From Idiomarina xiamenensis 10-D-4 (GTDB lineage Bacteria; Pseudomonadota; Gammaproteobacteria; Enterobacterales; Alteromonadaceae), in NCBI RefSeq assembly GCF_000299895.1, contig NZ_AMRG01000007.1, positions 1 through 64,000 on the forward strand: a DNA stretch of 64,000 bases, written 5' to 3'. A program made the translations under genes and the position numbers. The notes beneath the pieces are model-generated. The model saw only the letters and a list, made by a program, of their open reading frames with translations, did not search any database and was not told the origin of the DNA. Of this stretch, positions 13,119 to 22,900 are shown piece by piece; the first letter of the stretch is position 1; each line of letters opens with the position of its first letter.

Positions 13119-13769
13119 TTAAGCTTCGGTGTCCACACCACCACTATTACGAGCCACCATCACCATGGCTGGGCGTAACAAACGACCATTTAACTGATAG
13201 CCCCGTTGCATCACCGCCATCACCGAGTTATTCGCGTGTGCTGTCGACTCTTGCATCGACATCGCTTGGTGCAAGTCTGGGTTAAAGGCTTCGCCCTCTT
13301 CACCCACCGCGGCCACGCCAAATTTTTCCAACGTAGCAACCAAGCCTTTATGCGTTAGCTCGATGCCCTCGACAAAGTTTGTCGACACGTCATCACTGGT
13401 CTGCGCCAGTTGCAAAGCGCGTTCCAGGTTATCAACCGTACTTAATAATTCAGCGGCAAATTTTTCGAGCGCAAACTTTTGCGCTTTTTCTACATCTTGA
13501 GCAGCGCGACGACGTACGTTCTCGCTTTCTGCAGCGGCACGTAATACGCTGTCTTTCTGCTCGGTGAGCTTAGCTTCAGCTTTGCTCAGCGCCAATTCCA
13601 GCTCAGCCACGCGTTGTTGTAGCTGTGTTTGCTGCTCTTGGTCACCTTGCTCACCTGGCTGTTCAGGCTGTGCCGAGGCATTTGCCTGTGCTTGCTCAGT
13701 CTGCTGCTCAGCGGCAGTATCCTGCTGCGTGGACTGAGTCTGCTGTTCGGACGTATTTTTGTCACTCAT
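13119..13769 (-). CDS. grpE: Nucleotide exchange factor GrpE
   Basis: 216 residues from the ATG at 13769, with AAAGAG about 8 bases upstream; a GTG at 13778 is the alternative. The first ~60 residues are Gln/Glu-rich and probably disordered; a long coiled coil follows (about 50-110, ELALSKAEAKLTEQ region), then the C-terminal beta-wing with the conserved HQAMSM and GYQLNGRLLRPAMV segments. It forms a dimer that ejects ADP from DnaK. It has its own heat-shock promoter and stands 128 bases before dnaK on the same strand, divergent from nadK as in many gammaproteobacteria. Confidence 0.97.
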   Translation of the reverse strand: MSDKNTSEQQTQSTQQDTAAEQQTEQAQANASAQPEQPGEQGDQEQQTQLQQRVAELELALSKAEAKLTEQKDSVLRAAAESENVRRRAAQDVEKAQKFALEKFAAELLSTVDNLERALQLAQTSDDVSTNFVEGIELTHKGLVATLEKFGVAAVGEEGEAFNPDLHQAMSMQESTAHANNSVMAVMQRGYQLNGRLLRPAMVMVARNSGGVDTEA

Positions 13770-13809
13770 CGCATTCACTCTTTAATCGTTGCTGATTGAT
13801 GATGCCTAG

Positions 13810-13837
13810 TTATGGGGATTGCCCCGACAGTTTCAAG
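13810..13837 (-). promoter_or_regulatory. Sigma-32 heat-shock promoter of grpE
   Basis: Minus-strand -35 CTTGAAA (13837-13831), preceded by CC, a 13-base spacer and -10 CCCCATAA (13817-13810): almost exact consensus. It lies 41 bases before the grpE ATG. Confidence 0.9.
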
Positions 13838-13909
13838 GGCTAATATTGAAACGCAGCATTATTCAGCGTAATTTTAACCGTCGATGGCGAACGAGAAAGG
13901 ATCACGGTG

Positions 13910-14794
13910 ATGGCCGACGCGCATTTTTCTACCATAGGTTTGCTGGGTAAAGCCCACCACGAGGACGCCCAGAAAACATTACTAAAGCTATATAAAGCGC
14001 TGACCGACAGCGGTTACGATGTGCTCATCGAGGAGCGTTGTGCCGAGCAATTGCATTGCGATAACAATGGTCAAGTGGTGAGCTTGGCTGAGCTAGGGGA
14101 ACGTGCGCAATTAGCTGTCGTGGTGGGTGGTGACGGTAACATGCTAGGCGCGGCACGGGTGTTATGCGAGTACGACATTGGCGTCATCGGCGTAAACCGC
14201 GGCAATCTTGGCTTTTTGACCGATTTGAGCCCAGACAATGTGTTAGAGCCGTTGCATGAAGTGCTGGCGGGACACTATGTGGTAGAGCATCGTTTTTTAT
14301 TAGCCGCTGAGGTGATCACTAGTGGCAGTAGTGCCGGTTTGGGTCGCGCCATCAACGAAGTCGTATTGCATTCTGATAAAGTAGCGCACATGATCGAATT
14401 CGAGGTGTACGTCGATGATCACTTTGTCTATAGCCAGCGCTCCGACGGCCTGATCGTCGCGACACCAACCGGCTCAACCGCCTACTCGTTATCCGGTGGC
14501 GGTCCGATTTTGACTCCCAATTTAGACGCTATCACCCTGGTGCCGATGTTTCCGCATACCCTCAGTAGTCGCCCGGTGGTGTTAGACGGCAACAGCGAGA
14601 TACGCCTGCGTGCCGCATTTGACAATGATTTACTACAAATCAGTTGCGACGGTCATGTGCGCATGGCAGTACATCCCGGTGACGATATCTTGATCCGTAA
14701 ACATCCGCGCTCGTTAAAGCTGATTCACCCTGTCGGTTACAGTTACTTCCATGTATTGCGTAATAAATTGGCTTGGGGCAGCCGCTTGTTTTAA
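13910..14794 (+). CDS. nadK: NAD kinase
   Basis: About 294 residues (E. coli 292). It phosphorylates NAD to NADP with ATP. Motifs: [14 protein letters not shown] (about 73-86; GGDGN is the phosphate-binding motif), [13 protein letters not shown], and [23 protein letters not shown], the NAD site. The start is the ATG at 13910 with AAAGGA 8 bases upstream; the adjoining GTG at 13907 would add one residue at 5-base spacing and cannot be excluded. It is transcribed divergently from grpE and followed by recN after 114 bases with no visible terminator. Confidence 0.97.
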   Translation: MADAHFSTIGLLGKAHHEDAQKTLLKLYKALTDSGYDVLIEERCAEQLHCDNNGQVVSLAELGERAQLAVVVGGDGNMLGAARVLCEYDIGVIGVNRGNLGFLTDLSPDNVLEPLHEVLAGHYVVEHRFLLAAEVITSGSSAGLGRAINEVVLHSDKVAHMIEFEVYVDDHFVYSQRSDGLIVATPTGSTAYSLSGGGPILTPNLDAITLVPMFPHTLSSRPVVLDGNSEIRLRAAFDNDLLQISCDGHVRMAVHPGDDILIRKHPRSLKLIHPVGYSYFHVLRNKLAWGSRLF

Positions 14795-14851
14795 CAGCAA
14801 CTGACAACACCTATAGAAAATTTTGACGCAGCACTTGCGTTCTGCCAGAAC

Positions 14852-14895
14852 TACTGTATAAATACTGTATATAACTACTGTATAAATACACAGTC
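14852..14895 (+). promoter_or_regulatory. Tandem LexA (SOS) boxes at the recN promoter
   Basis: A perfect CTGT-N8-ACAG box lies at 14878-14893 (AT-rich core, flanked TA...TC). Two more overlapping copies of the left half, TACTGTATAAATAC and TACTGTATATAACT, begin at 14852 and 14863. E. coli recN also has tandem LexA sites. The repeats cover the likely -10 (TATAAA, 14857-14862; -35 TTGCGT at 14835-14840), so bound LexA would block the promoter. Confidence 0.88.
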
Positions 14896-14908
14896 TGCGG
14901 AGGGTCGC

Positions 14909-16570
14909 ATGCTTACCGAACTACACGTTAAACATTTTGCTGTGGTCAAATCGCTGAGTATTGAATTTAAACAAGGGATGACCGCCATTACCGGTGAAAC
15001 CGGCGCTGGTAAATCCATTGCATTAGATGCCTTGAGCTTGTGTCTAGGTGACCGCGCCGATGCCCAAGCGGTACGCCCCGGCGCCGATAAAGCCGAAGTG
15101 ATTGCCTGCTTTCAAGTTACTCTCGACAGCCCTGCGTATCACTGGTTACAAGCCCATGAATTTAATACCGATGACTGTGTCTTACGTCGCGTAGTGACAC
15201 GCGAGGGGCGTTCAAAAGCATGGATCAACGGCAGTCCAGTACCGGCTGCACAATTAAAAAGCTTAGCGCCGCTATTAGTCAATATTCACGGCCAACACGA
15301 GCATCAGCTGCTAACCCGTGACGAACATCAGCTACAGTTATTAGATCAGTATGCCGGTCACAACTCATTGTTAATGCAAGTCACCGAGCGCTATCAGCAG
15401 TGGGCACAACTGCAACGTGAATGGAAACAACTTAAGCAACAGCGGCAAGAATACGAGGCGCAGCGCCAACTGCTGCAATATCAGGTCTCTGAACTGGATG
15501 AATTCGCCTTAGCTGAAGGTGAATTTGATGATATCGAAGAGCAACATAGACGCCTTGCGCATACAGCAACGCTGGCCGATGAAAGCCTATTTGCATTAAA
15601 CGCCATTTATGAAGGTGAGCACAATAACGCCTTTAGTTTGATTCAAACCGCACTCGAGCGTTTACGTCAACAACTGAGTATTGATAATGGCCTACAGGGT
15701 GCGGTTGATATGCTCAGTGAAGGTGCAGTGCAAATTGAAGAAGCGACCCGAGAACTGCGCCATTACCAAGAGTCTCTCGATAGCGATCCAGCGTTGTTAG
15801 CGCACTTAGACAAGCGTATGAGCGGTGCCCTGCAACTCGCCAAAAAGCATCAAATTGAGCCAGCGCAACTGTACCAGCATCATCAGCAATTACGCCAACA
15901 ACTGCAAACTATCGACGCCGCTGGCGAACGCAGTGAAGGCTTGGAAACTGCTATCGAACAAGCACGGCAGCAATATCGGCAAGCGGCTCAACAATTGTCC
16001 GAAAGCCGCCAGCATGCCGCTCAACAATTAGGTCAGCGCATTAGCGACAGTATGCAAAAACTCAACATGGCGCATGGTCGCTTTGTCATTGAGGTTGAGC
16101 ATCAGGCGCAAGCGGCAGCGACAAAATCAGGCACCGATGAGATCAGCTTTATGGTCAGCACAAACCCTGGTCAACCATTGCAGCCGTTAGCAAAAGTCGC
16201 TTCGGGCGGTGAATTATCGCGTATCAGTTTGGCGATTCAAGTGATGACCTCAACCCAACTGACCACACCAACGTTGATGTTTGACGAAGTTGATGTTGGC
16301 GTGAGTGGACCAACAGCAGCAGTTGTCGGCGCCATGCTGCGTAGCCTAGGTGCGCAAGCGCAGATTATCTGTGTTACTCACTTGCCACAAGTCGCGGCCA
16401 AGGCACACCAGCAGTTGCTGGTCAGCAAATTAACCGACGGACAACAAACCGAGACGCAGGTGCTGGCGTTAAACCACGACGACCGCATACAGGAATTAGC
16501 ACGCTTGCTCGGTGGCGATCACATTACCGCTACCACCCGCGCCAACGCGGAAGAGCTGTTAGCGGGTTAG
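14909..16570 (+). CDS. recN: DNA repair protein RecN (SMC-like ATPase)
   Basis: 553 residues, full length. Walker A GETGAGKS (29-36) in the N-terminal half, a long Gln-rich coiled coil (about 155-380), then the ABC signature SGGELSRISLA and Walker B LMFDEVDVGVSG. It acts in recombinational repair of double-strand breaks, holding DNA ends together. A GGAGG ribosome site lies 5 bases before the ATG. The LexA boxes immediately upstream place it in the SOS regulon. A terminator follows about 46 bases after the stop. Confidence 0.98.
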   Translation: MLTELHVKHFAVVKSLSIEFKQGMTAITGETGAGKSIALDALSLCLGDRADAQAVRPGADKAEVIACFQVTLDSPAYHWLQAHEFNTDDCVLRRVVTREGRSKAWINGSPVPAAQLKSLAPLLVNIHGQHEHQLLTRDEHQLQLLDQYAGHNSLLMQVTERYQQWAQLQREWKQLKQQRQEYEAQRQLLQYQVSELDEFALAEGEFDDIEEQHRRLAHTATLADESLFALNAIYEGEHNNAFSLIQTALERLRQQLSIDNGLQGAVDMLSEGAVQIEEATRELRHYQESLDSDPALLAHLDKRMSGALQLAKKHQIEPAQLYQHHQQLRQQLQTIDAAGERSEGLETAIEQARQQYRQAAQQLSESRQHAAQQLGQRISDSMQKLNMAHGRFVIEVEHQAQAAATKSGTDEISFMVSTNPGQPLQPLAKVASGGELSRISLAIQVMTSTQLTTPTLMFDEVDVGVSGPTAAVVGAMLRSLGAQAQIICVTHLPQVAAKAHQQLLVSKLTDGQQTETQVLALNHDDRIQELARLLGGDHITATTRANAEELLAG

Positions 16571-16616
16571 CGGAACTGCACAATGTATCTATGGTCTATC
16601 TAGCAAGAATTCCTTG

Positions 16617-16647
16617 GCGGCTCTGGTCAACCTGAGCCGCTTTGTTT
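16617..16647 (+). terminator. Terminator after recN
   Basis: Stem GCGGCTC (16617-16623) with GAGCCGC (16634-16640), 10-base loop, followed by TTTGTTT. Confidence 0.75.
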
Positions 16648-16699
16648 ATTATCGGGTCAGCATCATTTACTCGCATTACAGAATCAAAGTTAGGTGAAT

Positions 16700-17047
16700 A
16701 TGAAAGCAGTGTTAATGGGGGCCGCGGTATTATTACTGAGCGGTTGCTCAACCTTAGATAAAATGGTTTATCGCATCGACATCCCGCAAGGTAACTATTT
16801 AGAGCAACGTGATATCGATAAATTACGTATCGGTATGAGTAAAGAGCAAGTTGCCTTTGTGTTGGGTAAGCCGGTTTCAGCCAATGCGTTTAACCAAGAC
16901 GTATGGCACTACGTGTATCAACTCGATCCGAACAGTGGCGATATTTATCGTCGCGAAGCCATTTTAACCTTCACCGATGGCGCCTTAAGCAATTATGAAG
17001 GCGATTTTGACCTACCCGAAGATTTTAATACACCGCTTGATCAGTAA
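16700..17047 (+). CDS. bamE: Outer-membrane assembly lipoprotein BamE (SmpA)
   Basis: 115 residues from the ATG at 16700, with AGGTGA just upstream (a GTG at 16694 is less well placed). The lipoprotein signal has lipobox LSGC (Cys18). The SmpA/OmlA domain follows, including the conserved YRIDIPQGNYL segment, the LRIGMSKEQVAFVLGKP helix and the DVWHYVYQL strand. It is a small non-enzymatic subunit of the BAM complex that inserts beta-barrel proteins. A location next to recN is common in gammaproteobacteria. A strong terminator follows. Confidence 0.95.
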   Translation: MKAVLMGAAVLLLSGCSTLDKMVYRIDIPQGNYLEQRDIDKLRIGMSKEQVAFVLGKPVSANAFNQDVWHYVYQLDPNSGDIYRREAILTFTDGALSNYEGDFDLPEDFNTPLDQ

Positions 17048-17072
17048 GCTCACTTAAGCAGTAATAAAATGA

Positions 17073-17099
17073 CGGTGCTGGCAGCAGCGCCGCTTTTTT
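17073..17099 (+). terminator. Intrinsic terminator after bamE
   Basis: 8-bp stem CGGTGCTG (17073-17080) with CAGCGCCG (17085-17092), 4-base loop, then six T (17094-17099). Confidence 0.88.
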
Positions 17100-17175
17100 A
17101 ACTCAGTTAGTTATGGAAGACGAGGTCGTTACTCACTCAGCTGCGTCGAAACGCCAGAACAAGGAACAATAGCTT

Positions 17176-19890
17176 ATGCCCACAGCGGTGAAGAGCGCTA
17201 ACCACGAGGTCATTAGTAGTCCCTTAGATCAACGCCAGTACCAGTTACTGCAGCTAGCTAATGGTTTGCCGGTAACCGTGGTGCATGACCCAAAGGCGCA
17301 GCAAAGCGCTGCCGCGATGGCGATTAACGCCGGTCATTTTGACGACCCGCAAGACGTGCAGGGGTTGGCTCACTTCCTTGAGCATATGCTATTTTTAGGT
17401 ACCCAACGCTATCCCGAAGCGGATGACTATCAGCAGTTCATCAGTCAATATGGCGGCCACCATAACGCTTGGACCGGCACCGAGTTTACCAATTTTTATT
17501 TTAATATCGACAGTGAGCAGTTTGCGCCTGCGTTAGCACGCTTTTGCGAATTCTTTAAGCAGCCACTATTTAGCCAGCATTGGATAGAAAAAGAGCGACA
17601 ATCTGTTGAGTCTGAGTTTCGCCTTAAACAACAAGACGAATTACGTCGGCTGTACCAAGTACACAAAGTAACTGCCAATCCCGCGCACCCATTTGCCAAA
17701 TTTTCGGTCGGTAACCTGCAAACCTTACAAGACACAGCTGACAAAACCTTACAACAGCATCTGCAAGCCTTCTTTAGCGAACACTATTCAGCCAATCGTA
17801 TGAGCTTGGTGCTCGTTGGCCCGCAAGCGCTAGAGGAATTGGCCCAACTGGCACAACATTACTTTGCCGACGTAGCCAATCACGGCCGTGAAAAGCTCAC
17901 CGTTAATGAACCGTTATATCGTCCTGAGCAGTTGGCAACTTGCATTTATATGCGACCGATTAAGGTGGCCCGGCGATTAATACTCACCTTCCCGCTGCCC
18001 AGCATTGATAACGACTATCGCTACAAAACCACCAGCTTTCTGGCGCACATTATCGGTTACGAAGGCCCTGGTAGCTTGTATTCGGCACTACGACAACGAC
18101 AGTGGGTGACCAGCCTGTCGGCGGGTGGCGGTATTAGCGGCAGTAACTTTAAAGATTTTAATGTCAATTTGCAGTTAACCGAGTCCGGTTACGAGCAGAT
18201 AGAAGCCGTCACACGCTGGGTACTTGCCTACATTCGGCTGATCGAGCGGCAAGGGTTGGAAACGTGGCGTTATCAAGAGCGCCATAACACCGTGGCACTG
18301 CGTTTTCGCTATCAAGAGCCAACCCGCCCGCTAGATTTGGCGGCGCAATTAGCCATTAACCGCTTTCATTATAGCGCTGAAGATATCGTCTACGGCGATT
18401 ATCGTATGGATGGTTTAAACATCGAGCAAGCGCAGCAAACACTAGCCTTGATGCAAGTCAATAACCTACGTATGACGGTCATTGCTAACGATGTGCCAGT
18501 CGATCAGGTGACGCCACTATACGATGCCGAATACAGTATGGTGCCATTAACAAAACAGCAGCGCTTTGCGCTACAGCAAGTGCCCGACGACTTTCATGCG
18601 CAGCTACCGGCACCCAATCCATATATTCCAGAAGACTTGCAAGCACAACCATTGAGCAAAGCAGATGCTGCGAAGCTGAGTCATCCACAAGCCCTCATTA
18701 GGCAATGCGGCTTAACCATCTGGCACTATCAAGATCCCGATTTTCGGGTACCCAAAGGCCATATTTACGTCAACTTTTTAGCTGCCAATGTGGTTAAAGA
18801 TGCACGCCACTTTGCCATTGCCAGGCTTTGGTGTGAAATGCTCATGGATGCCCTAAACGAAGCTTGCTATGACGCCGAAGTGGCCGGTTTACATTTTAAT
18901 ATTTATCCGCAACAAACCGGTATTAGCGTGCATTTAACCGGCCTATCGGCTGGCTTATTGACATTGCTTAAACAGATTTTGGTGGCGTTCAAGCATGCAG
19001 TCTTAGATCCATCACGCTGGCAATCGTTAAAACACAATTTAATGAGTAACTGGCGCTCAGCGCACACGCACAAGCCGGTTAACCAATTGTTTGCCGAGCT
19101 CAATCATCGTTTGCAACCGGGCTGTTTTCCGTTGCTAACGTTAGCTGAAGCGATCGAAGATTTGAGCTTTGCGGAGTTTCATCAAACCGCCGAGCAACTG
19201 TTGCAACAAGTCGAGGCAGTAGCCTTATGTCATGGCGACTGGCAGGCTGACGTTGCCACCGAGTTACAGCAATTGTTAGCGCAACATGTGCACTGTAATG
19301 ATACTCGCGATCAATTGCCGCATGTGCAGATGTTAGCACGCGGCGAACAACAGGAAACGCTAGCCACGCAACATAACGACAGCGCCATCGTGCTTTATAA
19401 TCAAGGCCAACAAGACGATTTGCACGAACAAACTGGCTACATGCTACTCAATCACTTGCTCGGTCCGGACATTTTTACGCGCCTGCGCACGCAGCAGCAA
19501 CTGGGCTATCTGGTCGGCAGTAGCTATTTACCCATGCGCCGCCATCCGGGCTTGCTCATTTATATTCAATCGCCTAGCCATGAACCAGCGCAGTTAAGAG
19601 AACATATTAGTCGTTGCTTACAACAATTAGTTGCTGAATTGGCACATTTACAAGCCTCAGAATGGCAAGACGCCTGCGCCAGCATTTGTGCGCAAATTAA
19701 CGACAGTGACCCTAATTTACGGGTTCGTAGTCAACGTTTTTGGGGCGCCATCAGTCTTGGTGATGAGTGTTTTGACCGTGCTCAGCAGATACAACAGTCA
19801 CTACAACGATGGGATCAAGCCGCACTGTTACGTTTTGCCCAACAGCGCTTGTTGCAACAGCCTGCAAATTTGTGGCTAATGAGCGATTGA
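17176..19890 (+). CDS. M16A (pitrilysin/insulinase-like) zinc protease
   Basis: 904 residues, close to E. coli protease III (PtrA, 962). The inverted zinc motif HFLEH is at 66-70 with the third ligand Glu147 in SVESEF. The active N-terminal half (about 20-235) is followed by three more M16-type domains, the later ones catalytically silent, as in the one-chain clam-shell enzymes. There is no convincing signal peptide: the N-terminus is polar, so a cytosolic location is possible, unlike periplasmic PtrA. Substrates would be short unfolded peptides. The gene has terminators or promoters on both sides and is probably monocistronic. Confidence 0.88.
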   Translation: MPTAVKSANHEVISSPLDQRQYQLLQLANGLPVTVVHDPKAQQSAAAMAINAGHFDDPQDVQGLAHFLEHMLFLGTQRYPEADDYQQFISQYGGHHNAWTGTEFTNFYFNIDSEQFAPALARFCEFFKQPLFSQHWIEKERQSVESEFRLKQQDELRRLYQVHKVTANPAHPFAKFSVGNLQTLQDTADKTLQQHLQAFFSEHYSANRMSLVLVGPQALEELAQLAQHYFADVANHGREKLTVNEPLYRPEQLATCIYMRPIKVARRLILTFPLPSIDNDYRYKTTSFLAHIIGYEGPGSLYSALRQRQWVTSLSAGGGISGSNFKDFNVNLQLTESGYEQIEAVTRWVLAYIRLIERQGLETWRYQERHNTVALRFRYQEPTRPLDLAAQLAINRFHYSAEDIVYGDYRMDGLNIEQAQQTLALMQVNNLRMTVIANDVPVDQVTPLYDAEYSMVPLTKQQRFALQQVPDDFHAQLPAPNPYIPEDLQAQPLSKADAAKLSHPQALIRQCGLTIWHYQDPDFRVPKGHIYVNFLAANVVKDARHFAIARLWCEMLMDALNEACYDAEVAGLHFNIYPQQTGISVHLTGLSAGLLTLLKQILVAFKHAVLDPSRWQSLKHNLMSNWRSAHTHKPVNQLFAELNHRLQPGCFPLLTLAEAIEDLSFAEFHQTAEQLLQQVEAVALCHGDWQADVATELQQLLAQHVHCNDTRDQLPHVQMLARGEQQETLATQHNDSAIVLYNQGQQDDLHEQTGYMLLNHLLGPDIFTRLRTQQQLGYLVGSSYLPMRRHPGLLIYIQSPSHEPAQLREHISRCLQQLVAELAHLQASEWQDACASICAQINDSDPNLRVRSQRFWGAISLGDECFDRAQQIQQSLQRWDQAALLRFAQQRLLQQPANLWLMSD

Positions 19891-19895
19891 GGCTT

Positions 19896-19924
19896 TTGAC
19901 AGGGTTAGGTAATTTCGTTACTTT
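19896..19924 (+). promoter_or_regulatory. Sigma-70 promoter candidate for the GGDEF/EAL sensor
   Basis: Perfect -35 TTGACA (19896-19901), 17-base spacer, -10 TACTTT (19919-19924). Confidence 0.55.
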
Positions 19925-19948
19925 AGGTTAATAATAACGATAAGAGCT

Positions 19949-22900
19949 ATGCCACGTTATGCTGGCGATTGGCTCAGCCGAGGATCAAGTGTGTGCCTGA
20001 CCCGTTTTAGCATGTTCCGACGCACCCGCGTGGGCTGGCTAGTTGTGCTTTTTTATAGCACGTTGCTAATGGTTTCATTGCCAAGTCAAGCGCGTGCCGC
20101 AGTCGCTGCCACAGCGACTAACACCACAACAAAGACTACGACCAATAGCATAAAAAGCACCGATGCCCTGCCGCCGCAACCGCGCTTTGAGCATTATTCA
20201 ATTAGCGATGGCTTATCACAAAGCACCGTATTTGCCATCAACCAAGATCGCCGTGGTTTTTTATGGTTTGCGACGTTAAATGGCTTGAATCGTTTTGATG
20301 GTTACAGTTTTACTAACTATCACCACCATCGTAACGATCCGAACAGCCTACCTGACGACTTTATTCGCACGCTGTTAAATGATAGCCACGGCAACTTATG
20401 GGTGGGCACCCAAAACGGCTTGGCACGTTATCAAGAAAGTCAAAACAACTTCATTCGTTATGGGCTGGAACAAGGCTTAGCCGATAATGAAGTCTGGGAT
20501 ATTTTTCAGGATCGCGAGGGGCGTTTATACGTAGCGACCGCTAGCGCGCTGCATCGTTATGACAGCGAAACCGACGACTTTAGCGCGTTAACGTTAACCT
20601 ACCAAGGTCAGCCATTACGTGAAATCAAACACATTTTCCAAGATAGCCGAGGCTTACTCTGGTTAGGCACTTTTGATGACGGTATTTACTTATGGCAACG
20701 AGAAAGTGGCCAAGTTTATCGCAGCCAACAAGATAACCCTTGGCAAATTAATATTGATGCCAACGCCCTATTCGATATGGCGTCGATCGATGGCGACTAT
20801 TGGTTAGCCACCGATAATGGTATTTACGTACTGAATAAAAGTTACCGTGTCTTGCATCATTATCGTCAGCAAGACGGTATCGGTAGCAACCGCATTCGAT
20901 CCATTCAAGCGGTCTCCGACCATTATGTCTGGGCAGCCAGCGAAAATGGCATGGCGCAAATTGACCGCAATAGCCAACACATTCGATTAATTCAAGAGCG
21001 CGCAGAACAACCTCACGGATTATCAAACAGCTTCATTTACACATTATTCAAAGACCAGGCAAATACACTGTGGCTAGGTACACTGGGCGGTGGTGTTAAT
21101 CGTTACAATGCACTGGCCACGCAAGCCGAACACTACAGTAAACTCAGCGATGGCGACTACGGCTTAAGTGACGACATGGTCTGGCATTTTGAAGCGGCGG
21201 CTGATGACGGTATTTGGATAGCGACACAACATGGCGGGTTGAACCTGTTTCATACTCGCGATTATCGCTTTGAGCATCACTTGAGCGATATTAATCAGCC
21301 GGTCTGGTCAGTGGTCAGGGGCTTACAAGATCGGCTCTGGCTGATCATCGGCAACCAAGTCGCATGGTACGACCCCGAGCAACGTGAATTGCACCCATTG
21401 ACCAACCAATCAACCGCACCGCTAATCGACTTAAGCTATATTAATGACGCCATGTGGTTAGTTGAGAACGGTAATACCTTGATGCGCATTCGTGCTGACG
21501 GTGACGATGGTTTTCGCATTAACCGTTATCCCGTCACTGGGGTGGCCGACGATATTACCGCGTTGGCCGCCGATGTCACTGACCAAGTCTGGATAGCCAG
21601 CCGTAATGCATTGTTACGATTCGATATTCGCCGCGGTGAAGTGATTGAACGCATTACTCAATTAGGGCAAACCCCGGTTGACGCTTTAACCGTCAGTCAC
21701 ATTGAGCGTTACGGCGAAAATCTGGTTATCGCAACACTCAATCAAGGCGTGTTCATCTATAATTTGCTGACCGAGGCCGTCAGCCCATTGAACAAAGCTA
21801 CGGGCGCGCTGGCCGACAACGTCATCATCGCTATGCAACATAGTCATCAGTCTTTATGGATAATGACCCGCAATGGCGCCAGCGAAGTGGATACCGATGG
21901 CCATATTAAGCGCCAAATAGACTACCGTAGCAGTAGCGACAACGTTGAATTGAATAACGCTTGGGTTTCCCCGCGTGAACACATATACCTGGCCACCACC
22001 AACGGTTTCATTCGGGTTCTACCTAATGCAGTGAGTGAGCCGGCAGCCGCGCTTAACGTCGAGCTGACACAGTTTTTATTACTCAACAAAGCGGTATCGA
22101 TTAGCTCGCTTGATGAGCGCAACCAGCAACAGCTGTTAAGTGCCGACAACGTCTATGTGAATTACGGCCAATCGCCGTTAAGCATTGAGTTTGCCGCGCC
22201 TAATAGTGTTAACCCGAAAGCCCTGAGCTATCGTTATCGCCTATCCGATGTCGACAACGACTGGGTCGTTACCAGCGCCAATAACCGCCGCGCAACTTAT
22301 ACCAACTTATCTCCGGGCAGCTATGAGTTCGCGGTGCAAGCCTCTAGCGACGAATTGAATTGGTCTAACGCTCGTCGTATTACGCTGCATATTGGCTACC
22401 CTGTTTGGCTGCAACTGCCTGCTATTGCCGGTTATGCCGGCCTGTTTTTGGTGGCATTACTCATCTTGACGCACATTTTTAACGCCAGACGACAAAATGC
22501 CCGGCAATTATTGCACAGTGAAGAACGCCTAAAATTAAGCCTTTGGGGCAGCGGTGATCAACTCTGGGATTGGGATATTCCCAACCATGTGTTATTTCGG
22601 CAAAACACTTGGCGCCACTTCACCGAGTTTCCAATCGATGGCGAACGAGTAGGCACCGAACAGCAACCATCGAATATTCATCCGCAAGACAAAGCTCGCA
22701 TTCAAGAAGCGTTGCGAGACCACCTACAAGGTTTGTCAGAACACTACGAAGTGACTTATCGCGTGCGTCACGGCGAACAATGGTTATGGTTGCTGGATCG
22801 CGGCAAGGTTGTCGCTCGAGATGAGAGTGGTCAGGCGACTCGGATGACCGGCACCTTAAAAGACATTACCGATATTGTCGCCGCGCAAGAACGTATTCGT

